NCBI RefSeq assembly: GCF_000719955.1
Contig: NZ_JOII01000022.1
Coordinates: forward strand, 1-64,000
Direction of reading: 5' to 3'
Length of the DNA: 64,000 bases
DNA from: Streptomyces albidoflavus
Lineage (GTDB): Bacteria; Actinomycetota; Actinomycetes; Streptomycetales; Streptomycetaceae
The notes under the pieces are model-generated. The model saw only the letters and a program-made list of their open reading frames with translations, made no database searches and was not told the DNA's origin. Shown here piece after piece: positions 57,842 to 64,000 of this stretch; the stretch's first letter is position 1; each line of letters starts with the position of its first letter. The translations under genes were made by a program, and so were the position numbers.

Positions 57842-58474
57842 ATTACCGGCAACCGGCAGACGGGCTGGACGTTCGCCGACGCCTTCGTAGCCGAGGACGA
57901 GCCGCTCCTGTGGGCCCGGGACCAGGCACACGCGGCGGGGCTGCGGCCGGTGTCCCCCGCCACCGGCGCCGTGCTGCGGATGCTCTCCGCGACGGTCGAC
58001 GCCAAAGCGGTGGCGGAGATCGGCACCGGCACCGGGGTCTCCGGCATCCACCTGCTCAGCGGGATGCGCCCGGACGGGGTCCTCACCACCGTCGACACCG
58101 AGCCGGAGTGCCAGCAGTTCGCCCGGGAGGCGTTCCGCGCGGCCGGCTTCGCCGCCAACCGGGCCCGTTTCATCCCCGGCCGCGCCCTGGACGTCCTGCC
58201 CCGCCTCGCCGACGGCGGGTACGACCTGGTGTTCTGCGACGGGGACCGGACGGAGGGGCTGGAGTACCTCGCTGAATCGTTGCGCCTGCTGCGCCCCGGG
58301 GGCCTCGTCTGCTTCGAGGGGGTGCTGGCCGACGGCCGGACGGTGGAGTCGGGGCCGCAGCCGGTCGAGGTGGTGCGGCTGCGCGAGCTGGTCCGTGAGG
58401 TGCGGGAGAGCCCGGCGCTGATCCCCTCGCTGGTGCCGGTCGGGGACGGCCTGCTCTGCGGCGTCAAGCGCTGA
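57842..58474 (+). CDS. O-methyltransferase (class I, SAM-dependent); apparent ATT start
   Basis: A 210-residue O-methyltransferase of the COMT-like type that is divergent from sigE in mycobacteria too. Motifs: [17 protein letters not shown] (SAM loop), VDTEPECQ (acidic ribose contact), DLVFCDGDR (metal-site region) and [11 protein letters not shown] 57842 is preceded by AGGAGAGG at ideal spacing and starts at [19 protein letters not shown], where homology begins. In-frame ATG/GTG codons exist only far upstream, before a candidate -10 box. An ATT start is thus likely, though a longer N-terminus cannot be excluded. Confidence 0.82.
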   Translation: MTGNRQTGWTFADAFVAEDEPLLWARDQAHAAGLRPVSPATGAVLRMLSATVDAKAVAEIGTGTGVSGIHLLSGMRPDGVLTTVDTEPECQQFAREAFRAAGFAANRARFIPGRALDVLPRLADGGYDLVFCDGDRTEGLEYLAESLRLLRPGGLVCFEGVLADGRTVESGPQPVEVVRLRELVREVRESPALIPSLVPVGDGLLCGVKR

Positions 58475-58512
58475 GGAGACCCCGTCAAGGCGGCGGACCG
58501 GACCCCGGGCAC

Positions 58513-58554
58513 GACGCCGCCCCCGGTACCGCGTACGGTGCCGGGGGCGGCGTC
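58513..58554. terminator. Bidirectional terminator between O-methyltransferase and DUF3117 genes
   Basis: A 19-bp stem with one G-U pair, starting GACGCCGCCCCCGG, and a 4-base loop, between two convergent genes. Confidence 0.88.
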
Positions 58555-58575
58555 ACAGGTTCATCGCTATGTGTG

Positions 58576-58743
58576 TCAGCCGACGACCTTCTTGAGGGCA
58601 TCGCCCAATGCGTCCGCCTCGTCCGGGGTCAGCTCGACCACGAGTCGCCCGCCACCTTCGAGCGGAACCCGCATGACGATGCCCCGCCCCTCCTTGGTCA
58701 CCTCGAGCGGGCCGTCACCCGTCCGCGGCTTCATGGCCGCCAT
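58576..58743 (-). CDS. DUF3117 small protein
   Basis: A 55-residue protein highly conserved in actinobacteria: MAAMKPRTGDGPLEVTKEG at the N-terminus and ADALGDALKKVVG at the C-terminus. The function is unknown. AAGGGGAA lies upstream of the ATG at 58743. In mycobacteria I recall the same family next to tag and a DivIVA-like gene, as here. It is too short for many gene finders yet matches the family end to end. Confidence 0.9.
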   Translation of the reverse strand: MAAMKPRTGDGPLEVTKEGRGIVMRVPLEGGGRLVVELTPDEADALGDALKKVVG

Positions 58744-58834
58744 GCTCGTTCCCCTTCCTGAAACCAGCTCGTCGCAGCCGGCGGCCCCATGACAGGCGCT
58801 GTGTCACCGGCATCGAACACATTGCTTCCCGGCC

Positions 58835-58865
58835 ATTATCCCGCATCCCCGGACCCGATGACCAA
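58835..58865 (-). promoter_or_regulatory. Candidate promoter of the DUF3117 gene
   Basis: On the minus strand TTGGTC (58860-58865), 19-base spacer, GATAAT (58835-58840). It predicts a ~85-base leader. The rest of 58744-59085 shows no gene; a TTGACG at 58971-58976 on the plus strand has no good -10. Confidence 0.5.
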
Positions 58866-59085
58866 CATCGGTCGGCATCGCTTGCGCAACGCGCTTGAGC
58901 AAAACCACCCAATTCGGCGATGCGGCTGCGATACTGCGCCGCCGCATACACCCTGGCGGCACGTTTTTCTTTGACGCAGGTCACACACCCCCGCGCCGCA
59001 CCGGCCCGGCCGCCCTGGGGGATGCTTGGCCGGGGCCCCGGTGCCGCGCCGGGCCACGGACGCACAACTTGTGAGGAGCAGGCTC

Positions 59086-59886
59086 ATGGCCGACGCCGTG
59101 CTGTACGAGGTCAGTGACGGACTCGCGACGATCACGCTGAACCGACCCGAGGCCATGAACGCGCTCAACACCGAGGCCAAGGTCGCCCTGCGCGAGGCGC
59201 TGCTGGCCGCCGAGGCCGACGACGCGGTGCGCGCCGTGCTGCTGACCGCCAACGGGCGGGCGTTCTGCGTGGGCCAGGACCTCAAGGAGCACGTCGGCAA
59301 CCTCATGTCGGACAAGGAGTCCGGCACCGAGCTGACCATGACCACGGTCCGGGAGCACTACAACCCGATCACGCTGGCGATCACCCGGATGCGCAAGCCG
59401 GTCGTGGCCGCCGTCAACGGTGCCGCCGCCGGGGCCGGTTTCGGCTTCGCGCTCGCCGCCGACTACCGGATCGCCGCGGACACCGCCAAGTTCAACACCT
59501 CGTTCGCCGGGGTGGCGCTCTCCTCCGACTCGGGCCTGTCCTGGACGCTGCCCCGGGTGGTCGGCACCACCCGCGCCACGGAGCTGCTCTTCTTCCCGCA
59601 GAACATCACCGCCGAGCGCGCCCTGGAGCTGGGCATCCTGCACCGCGTGGTCCCCGCCGACGAGCTGGCCGCCACCGCGCTGGAGCTGGCCCGGCGCCTG
59701 GCGGCCGGGCCGACGGTGGCGCTCTCCGCGATCAAGGAGGCGGTGGCCTTCGGCGCCGGGCACACCCTGGAGGAGTCCCTGGCGAAGGAGGACGAGCTGC
59801 AGACCCGCGCCGGGACCTCCGAGGACCACGTCATCGCGGTCCGCGCCTTCCTCGCCAAGGAGGAGCCGCAGTACCTGGGCCGCTGA
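59086..59886 (+). CDS. Enoyl-CoA hydratase/isomerase family protein
   Basis: A 266-residue crotonase-fold enzyme. The oxyanion-hole segments are RAFCVGQDLKEH and NGAAAGAGFGFALAADYRIA; the latter also bears the family signature. The usual catalytic Glu pair of true hydratases is not clear: the second position falls in FAGVALSSDSGLSW, where Asp may act, as in isomerase types (PaaG-like). It may act in fatty-acid or phenylacetate breakdown. AGGAG precedes the ATG. A hairpin follows. Confidence 0.85.
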   Translation: MADAVLYEVSDGLATITLNRPEAMNALNTEAKVALREALLAAEADDAVRAVLLTANGRAFCVGQDLKEHVGNLMSDKESGTELTMTTVREHYNPITLAITRMRKPVVAAVNGAAAGAGFGFALAADYRIAADTAKFNTSFAGVALSSDSGLSWTLPRVVGTTRATELLFFPQNITAERALELGILHRVVPADELAATALELARRLAAGPTVALSAIKEAVAFGAGHTLEESLAKEDELQTRAGTSEDHVIAVRAFLAKEEPQYLGR

Positions 59887-59915
59887 CCCGGGCCGCTCCG
59901 GCACGACGGACACCT

Positions 59916-59950
59916 ACGGCCGCCCTTCCCGGAAGCGGAGGGGCGGCCGT
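59916..59950. terminator. Terminator between enoyl-CoA hydratase and acetyltransferase genes
   Basis: A 10-bp stem (ACGGCCGCCC / GGGCGGCCGT) with inner pairing, between convergent genes. Confidence 0.65.
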
Positions 59951-59972
59951 CCATGTCACCCGGGCCCGTCCC

Positions 59973-60455
59973 TCAGGTCAGTTCGGCCGCCAGCAGGTCC
60001 ATGAGCAGGCCGTCCTCCCACTCCCCAGTGCGGTGGTTGCGCCAGTAGGCGCGCATGATCCCGACCGGGGCGAAGCCGACCTTGCGGTAGCTGCGCACGG
60101 CGTACGTGTTGGCGGCGGCCGGGTCGATGACCAGGCGGTGGTGGCCGCGCTCGGCGATCAGCCAGCGGGCCAAGGTGCGGACGGCGTCGGGGCCCAGGCC
60201 CTGCCCGTGCCACCGGGCCGACAGGAAGAGGTCGATGCCGGCGTGGCGGAACTCCGGGTCGGTCTCCTCGCTGAACTGGATCGCGCCGATCACCTCGCCG
60301 TCCACGACGACGGCGAGCATCCGTTCGTACCCCTCGGGCGGCGGCCACCACAGCGCGACCTCCGGCTCGCGGACGATCCGGTCGAGCGCGGCGGTGTCGG
60401 CGGGGGTGGTGGAGCGGAGCAGGACCCGCTCGCCGCGCAGCTCCAGGTCGCTCAC
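59973..60455 (-). CDS. GNAT-family N-acetyltransferase, AAC(6')-like
   Basis: A 160-residue acetyltransferase using acetyl-CoA. The CoA-binding loop is in LSARWHGQGLGPDAVRTLARWL (motif A, Q/RxxGxG), preceded by IGAIQFSEE and followed by NTYAVRSYRKVGF, resembling the AAC(6') group whose members acetylate aminoglycosides; whether this one does is unknown. GTG 60455 overlaps the tag stop codon (GTGA) and GGAGG stands seven bases upstream, so it belongs to the DivIVA-like/tag operon. Confidence 0.84.
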   Translation of the reverse strand: MSDLELRGERVLLRSTTPADTAALDRIVREPEVALWWPPPEGYERMLAVVVDGEVIGAIQFSEETDPEFRHAGIDLFLSARWHGQGLGPDAVRTLARWLIAERGHHRLVIDPAAANTYAVRSYRKVGFAPVGIMRAYWRNHRTGEWEDGLLMDLLAAELT

Positions 60456-61066
60456 CGGGCGCCTCCCCCGCGCGCCACGCAGTCGGCCAGGTGGTCGTCG
60501 ACCAGGCCGCACGCCTGCATGAGGGCGTAGGCGGTGGTGGGGCCGACGAAGCGGACGCCGCGCTTCTTCAGCTCCTTGGCCAGCGCCGTCGAGGCGTCGG
60601 TGACGGCGGGCACGTCGGCGACGGTGCGCGGCGCCGGGCGGCCCGCGGACTCGGGGGCGTACGACCAGATCAGCGCGTCGAGTTCGCCCTCGGGCCAGTC
60701 GGCGAGCAGGCGGGCGTTGGCGAGGGTGGCGTCGACCTTGGCGCGGTTGCGGATGATGCCGGGGTCGGCGAGCAGCCGGGTGCGGTCGGCCTCGGTGAAC
60801 TCGGCGACGGCGGCGATCTCGAAGCCCGCGAACGCGGCCCGGAAGGTCTCCCGGCGGCGCAGGATGGTGAGCCAGGAGAGGCCGGACTGGAAGGCTTCCA
60901 GGCAGAGCCGTTCGAAGAGGGCGTCGTCGCCGTGGACGGGGCGGCCCCACTCGGTGTCGTGGTAGGCCAGGTAGTCCTCGGTGGACAGGCCCCAGGGGCA
61001 GCGCGGGGCGCCGTCGGGGCCGGGCAGGACGCCCTTGGCGGGGGCGGTGGTGGTCGTCTCGCTCAT
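60452..61066 (-). CDS. tag: DNA-3-methyladenine glycosylase I
   Basis: A 204-residue base-excision repair enzyme removing 3-methyladenine. The N-terminal RCPWGLS and YHDTEWGRP, with LFERLCLEAFQSGLSW and the C-terminal DDHLADC, contain the Cys/His zinc ligands and substrate pocket of the Tag family. Its ATG overlaps the stop codon of the DivIVA-like gene (ATGA), and its own stop overlaps the acetyltransferase start, so three genes are coupled. A further repair gene in a window that also has ATL and AdnAB. Confidence 0.93.
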   Translation of the reverse strand: MSETTTTAPAKGVLPGPDGAPRCPWGLSTEDYLAYHDTEWGRPVHGDDALFERLCLEAFQSGLSWLTILRRRETFRAAFAGFEIAAVAEFTEADRTRLLADPGIIRNRAKVDATLANARLLADWPEGELDALIWSYAPESAGRPAPRTVADVPAVTDASTALAKELKKRGVRFVGPTTAYALMQACGLVDDHLADCVARGGGAR

Positions 61067-61464
61067 CGCTGCTCCCCCTCGCCCCGCGTGTCCGCCGGGC
61101 CTTCCTCGGTGGCGCCCGGTTCGGGGGGCGGGGCGAGGAGCCCGGGGCCGCCCACGGCGTGCGCCTGGTCGCCCGCGCGGGCGCTCTCCAGCTCGGCGAT
61201 GCGGGCGTCCCGTTCGGCGAGTTCGGCGCCGAGGCGGCTGAGCGCGTCGTCGACCTCGGTCATCCGGTAGCCGCGCAGCACCACGGGGAAGCGCAGCGCG
61301 TCGACGTCGGCGCGGGCCAGCGGCCGGTCCTCGGGGAAGGCGTCGGCGACGGTCTCCGGCCCGGCCTCGGGCAGCACGGCCCGCGAGCCGCCGCCCACCA
61401 CGGCCAGCGTCACCGCCGCCACCACCACGACCAGCGCGATGACCAGGAACACGAACATGACCAT
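61063..61464 (-). CDS. DivIVA-domain membrane protein
   Basis: A 133-residue protein with one N-terminal membrane helix (MFVFLVIALVVVVAAVTLAV) and a DivIVA-like segment (FPVVLRGYRMTEVDDAL...ERDARIAELE) that forms a coiled coil; the rest is Pro/Gly/Glu-rich. Such proteins may bind the membrane at poles or septa. ATG 61464 has GGAG nine bases upstream. It is first in a coupled set with tag and the acetyltransferase. A similar gene stands before tag in mycobacteria. Confidence 0.83.
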   Translation of the reverse strand: MVMFVFLVIALVVVVAAVTLAVVGGGSRAVLPEAGPETVADAFPEDRPLARADVDALRFPVVLRGYRMTEVDDALSRLGAELAERDARIAELESARAGDQAHAVGGPGLLAPPPEPGATEEGPADTRGEGEQR

Positions 61465-61601
61465 CTCGGGGACTCCACCGCTCGTACGTCGTGAGATCAC
61501 ACGCGCGGGTCCGTGGCCCGCCACGCGTCGGACCCCGATCGTGCCATGCGCGGCCGACAGTTAAGGTCGCAGGCGACCACCAGCGAGAAGGAGTACGACG
61601 G

Positions 61602-62462
61602 ATGCTGCGTCTGGGACGCCGTGAGTTCGGGCCGCACGAGCCGGTGATCATGGCGATCGTCAACCGGACCCCCGACTCCTTCTACGACCAGGGGGCGACC
61701 TTCGACGACCTGCCCGCACTGGAGCGGGTCGACCGGGCGGTCGCCGAGGGCGCGGCCATCGTGGACATCGGCGGGGTCAAGGCCGGCCCCGGCGACGAGG
61801 TGGACGCCGCCGAGGAGGCGCGCCGCACCGTCGGCTTCGTCGCCCGGGTCCGCGAGCGCCACCCCGACGTGGTGATCAGCGTCGACACCTGGCGCCACGA
61901 GGTCGGCGAGGCGGTCTGCGAGGCCGGGGCCGACGTGCTCAACGACGCCTGGGGCGGGGTCGACCCTAAGCTGGCGGAGGTCGCCGCCCGCCACGACGCC
62001 GGGCTGGTCTGCACCCACGCGGGCGGGGCGCGCCCGCGCACCCGGCCGCACCGGGTCGCGTACGAGGACGTGGTGGCCGACATCCTCGACGTGACGGTGG
62101 GCCTGGCCGAGCGGGCGGTGGCGCTCGGGGTGCGCCGGGACCGGATCATGATCGACCCGGGCCACGACTTCGGGAAGAACACCCGGCACAGCCTGGAGGC
62201 CACCCGCCGCCTCGGCGAACTGGCCGCCACCGGCTGGCCGGTGCTGGTCTCCCTCTCCAACAAGGACTTCGTCGGCGAAACCCTGGACCGCCCGGTCAAG
62301 GAGCGGCTGCTCGGCACCCTGGCGACCACGGCCGTCTCGGCGTGGCTCGGCGCCCAGGTGTACCGCGTCCACGAGGTGGCCGAGACCCGCCAGGTCCTCG
62401 ACATGGTCGCCTCGATCGCAGGACACCGGGAACCGGCGGTGGCGCGGCGGGGGCTGGCGTAG
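61602..62462 (+). CDS. folP: Dihydropteroate synthase-family protein (FolP2-like)
   Basis: A 286-residue TIM-barrel protein of the dihydropteroate synthase family. The N-terminal IMAIVNRTPDSFYDQG, VDIGGVKAGPG, VISVDTWRHEV, VLNDAWGG and IMIDPGHDFGKN line the pterin and diphosphate sites. The usual SRK motif before the C-terminus reads LSNKDFVGE, as in mycobacterial FolP2, reported to lack dihydropteroate synthase activity, so folate synthesis is not assured. AAGGAG precedes the ATG at 61602. It lies divergent from the DivIVA-like gene. Confidence 0.85.
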   Translation: MLRLGRREFGPHEPVIMAIVNRTPDSFYDQGATFDDLPALERVDRAVAEGAAIVDIGGVKAGPGDEVDAAEEARRTVGFVARVRERHPDVVISVDTWRHEVGEAVCEAGADVLNDAWGGVDPKLAEVAARHDAGLVCTHAGGARPRTRPHRVAYEDVVADILDVTVGLAERAVALGVRRDRIMIDPGHDFGKNTRHSLEATRRLGELAATGWPVLVSLSNKDFVGETLDRPVKERLLGTLATTAVSAWLGAQVYRVHEVAETRQVLDMVASIAGHREPAVARRGLA

Positions 62463-62476
62463 CCGGAGGAACCAGC

Positions 62477-62507
62477 TTGACCTCCACCGTGGTCGAGGTT
62501 GGAGGCT
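62477..62507 (+). promoter_or_regulatory. MerR-type promoter/operator of the N-acetyltransferase gene
   Basis: TTGACC (62477-62482), a long 19-base spacer, GAGGCT (62502-62507). A dyad ACCTCCACC...GGTCGAGGT (62480-62499, eight of ten pairs) lies between the boxes. A 19-base spacer with central dyad is typical of promoters activated by MerR-family proteins. The start codon follows six bases after the -10. No MerR gene is in the window. Confidence 0.65.
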
Positions 62508-62513
62508 GGGGCC

Positions 62514-63392
62514 ATGACCATCCCGACAGCCGCCTTCCCGACCGACCACCGGCCCGACCGCTGGTCCGGTGAACTGCTCGACCTCGACGCCTACCTGGCG
62601 CGGGTCGGGTACGACGGGCCGCGTGAGCCCACGCTCGCGGTCCTGCGTGACCTCCAGCGCGCCCACACCACGGGCATCCCCTTCGAGAACGTCCACGCCG
62701 TCCTCGGGCGGGAGCTGCCGCTCGACCTGCCGTCCGTGCAGGCCCGGCTCGTCCACGGGCGGCGCGGCGGCTACTGCTTCGAGCACGTGGGGCTCTTCGC
62801 CGCCGTGCTGGAACGGTTCGGGTTCCACGTCACCGGCCTGGCGGGACGGGTCAGCCTCGGCGCCGACAAGGTGCTGCCCGCCACCCACGGCCTGCTCGCG
62901 GTGACCGCCCGCGACGACGAGCGCCGGTGGCTCTGCGACGTCGGCTTCGGCGCCGGTCCGCTCGGGCCCGTCGAGCTGGCCGACGGAGCCGAGGCGGCGT
63001 ACGACGGCTGGCGGTACCGGCTGGAGCGGCACCCCGGCGCCCACGGGATCGACCAGTGGTGGCTGTACCAGTCGGCGCCCGGCACCGGGGACTCCCCGGG
63101 CTCGTGGATCGACCGGCACACCTTCACGCTCACCGCGCAGTACCCGATCGACTACGTCGTGGCCAGCCACTTCGTGGGCACCCACCCGCGCTCCCCCTTC
63201 GTGCGGCGGCTCTTCGCCCAGCGCATGACCGCCGACGCCCACCACAGCCTGGACGGGCTCACCCACGTCACCACGCTCCCCGACGGGAAGACCACCACCG
63301 AGGAGATCGCGCCCGAGGCTCTGGACGCGACCCTGCGCGAGGTCTTCGGGCTCGCCCTCACCGAGGAGGAGCTGGGCGCGCTGGCGGGCTGA
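62514..63392 (+). CDS. nat: Arylamine N-acetyltransferase
   Basis: A 292-residue enzyme transferring acetyl (or other acyl) groups from CoA to arylamines or hydrazines. The catalytic triad is visible: Cys in RRGGYCFEHV, His in LPATHGLLAV and Asp in LCDVGFGAGP. Length and three-domain layout match known NATs. In actinomycetes NAT relatives also close amide bonds in ansamycin antibiotics, but no such cluster is seen here. The ATG has GGAGG upstream, yet the promoter suggests that transcription starts at or next to the ATG. Confidence 0.93.
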   Translation: MTIPTAAFPTDHRPDRWSGELLDLDAYLARVGYDGPREPTLAVLRDLQRAHTTGIPFENVHAVLGRELPLDLPSVQARLVHGRRGGYCFEHVGLFAAVLERFGFHVTGLAGRVSLGADKVLPATHGLLAVTARDDERRWLCDVGFGAGPLGPVELADGAEAAYDGWRYRLERHPGAHGIDQWWLYQSAPGTGDSPGSWIDRHTFTLTAQYPIDYVVASHFVGTHPRSPFVRRLFAQRMTADAHHSLDGLTHVTTLPDGKTTTEEIAPEALDATLREVFGLALTEEELGALAG

Positions 63393-63407
63393 GCGCGCTC
63401 CCGCTGG

Positions 63408-63848
63408 TCAGGGGTGCATACGGGCGCCCTTGAGCACCTTGTCGACCGCGTTGCGCGGGCCGTACACGGCGAGGCCCACCAGGTCCAGGGAGTCCCTGCC
63501 GACGGCCCGCACGGCGGCGCGGTTGTCGCGGTCGTTGCCGGTGGCGAAGAGGTCGGAGGTGAAGACGGCCCGGGGCAGCGCCCGGGCCAGCGCCTTGCCG
63601 TGGGCGGCGGTCAGCGTCTCCTTGCTCCCCTCGAAGACCAGCACGGGCTGGCGGAGCATCGGCAGGTAGGCGGTGGAGTCGGCGTCCTCGTAGGGTTCGC
63701 CGATCACCTCGGGGTGCCGCGTCCCGAGCCCGCTGACCAGGAACGCGGTCACGTTGAGCCGCTGCCAGCCGGCCAGGTCGTCCCGGAGCAGCACGGCGAT
63801 CTTGGTGTCGAAGCGGACGGGTGCGGTGTCGTTGGCGTTGGTCGTCAT
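63408..63848 (-). CDS. DUF2000 family protein
   Basis: A 146-residue protein of the DUF2000 family (peptidyl-tRNA hydrolase-like fold), function unknown. Typical segments are KIAVLLRDDLAGWQRLNVTAFLVSG and QPVLVFEGSKETL. It is divergent from an AraC-type gene with only 50 bases between the start codons, so their promoters overlap and the AraC protein probably controls it. It converges on nat with a 15-base gap. Confidence 0.84.
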   Translation of the reverse strand: MTTNANDTAPVRFDTKIAVLLRDDLAGWQRLNVTAFLVSGLGTRHPEVIGEPYEDADSTAYLPMLRQPVLVFEGSKETLTAAHGKALARALPRAVFTSDLFATGNDRDNRAAVRAVGRDSLDLVGLAVYGPRNAVDKVLKGARMHP

Positions 63849-63898
63849 GGCCCCGAGCCTGCCGACCGGCCCGCCGCCCGGTCTTGTACGTTTTTCGC

Positions 63899-64000
63899 GT
63901 GACGGCCGGCCAGCAGATCCACGCGTGGCGCCCCCGGGTCCCGGGGGTGGCGGAGGTCTTCCACGCCCGCTTCACCGAGCACGCCTACCCGATGCACGTC
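63899..64000 (+). CDS. AraC-family regulator, 5' part only
   Basis: The first 34 codons of a gene cut by the window end: VTAGQQIHAWRPRVPGVAEV, then FHARFTEHAYPMHV. This matches the cupin-like N-terminal domain of AraC-type regulators (EHAYPxHxH pattern). TACGTT (63887-63892) ends six bases before the GTG, so the mRNA is probably leaderless. The DNA-binding domain lies beyond the window, so the assignment is moderately sure. Confidence 0.65.
   Translation, partial: MTAGQQIHAWRPRVPGVAEVFHARFTEHAYPMHV

Noticed and set aside
60456..60950. An N-terminal extension of the acetyltransferase over tag.
   Set aside because: GTG 60455 has GGAGG and overlaps the tag stop; the extension is an out-of-frame reading of tag.
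1..64000. CRISPR arrays, insertion sequences, prophage, attachment sites, rRNA or tRNA genes.
   Set aside because: No spaced direct repeats, transposase or integrase motifs, or RNA gene signatures were seen on either strand.

Overview
The window is GC-rich actinobacterial chromosome, almost certainly from Streptomyces or a close relative. The evidence is third codon positions dominated by G/C, many GTG starts, long antisense frames without stops, and actinobacterial marker families (WhiB/WblC, mycoredoxin, AdnAB, DUF3107, DUF3117, DUF3152, MoeZ). No rRNA, tRNA, CRISPR array, phage or insertion sequence was seen. It looks like core chromosome, and the gene order recalls two blocks I remember from Mycobacterium tuberculosis (around Rv3197A-Rv3211 and Rv1207-Rv1239); that comparison is from memory.

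Layout. 0.5-1.9 kb: WblC/WhiB7 antibiotic-response regulator with a long leader (promoter, 106-codon leader ORF, terminator) and a small Arg-rich gene. 1.9-15 kb: DNA repair and redox block (UvrD2, mycoredoxin, NudC, M20 dipeptidase, AdnB, AdnA, alkyltransferase-like protein). 15-22 kb: a flippase-like membrane protein with an embedded degenerate kinase domain, then two paralogous TAP-type lipoprotein hydrolases. 22-23 kb: MoeZ sulfur-activating enzyme. 23-30.5 kb: a four-gene operon (PelF-like glycosyltransferase with a giant low-complexity tail, polytopic membrane protein, sugar epimerase, spherulin-4/GH135-like protein) that looks like a small exopolysaccharide locus. 30.6-40.5 kb: DUF3152 peptidase-like protein, hydrolase, TetR regulator, DUF3107, ferritin-like protein, DEAD-box helicase, hydrolase and NYN-domain protein.

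40.7-52 kb: small protein, MarC, PHP phosphoesterase, MFS exporter, Sufu-domain protein, CorA with a leader peptide, methyltransferase, lipoprotein, a membrane-less MgtE-like protein with DUF1003 partner, and Mrp ATPase. 52-58.5 kb: the envelope-stress module ECF sigma - anti-sigma - HtrA - TatB, with a divergent O-methyltransferase. 58.5-64 kb: DUF3117, enoyl-CoA hydratase, acetyltransferase, Tag glycosylase, DivIVA-like protein, FolP-like protein, arylamine N-acetyltransferase behind a MerR-type promoter, DUF2000, and the start of an AraC-type regulator.

Most notable signals: two genes that seem to lack any canonical start codon (DEAD-box helicase at CTG 36579; O-methyltransferase at ATT 57842), the wblC leader, the PelF/Sph-like operon with an 850-residue repetitive tail, a leader peptide before corA, a MerR-type promoter that would give a leaderless mRNA, and several TANNNT boxes placed 6-7 bases before start codons.
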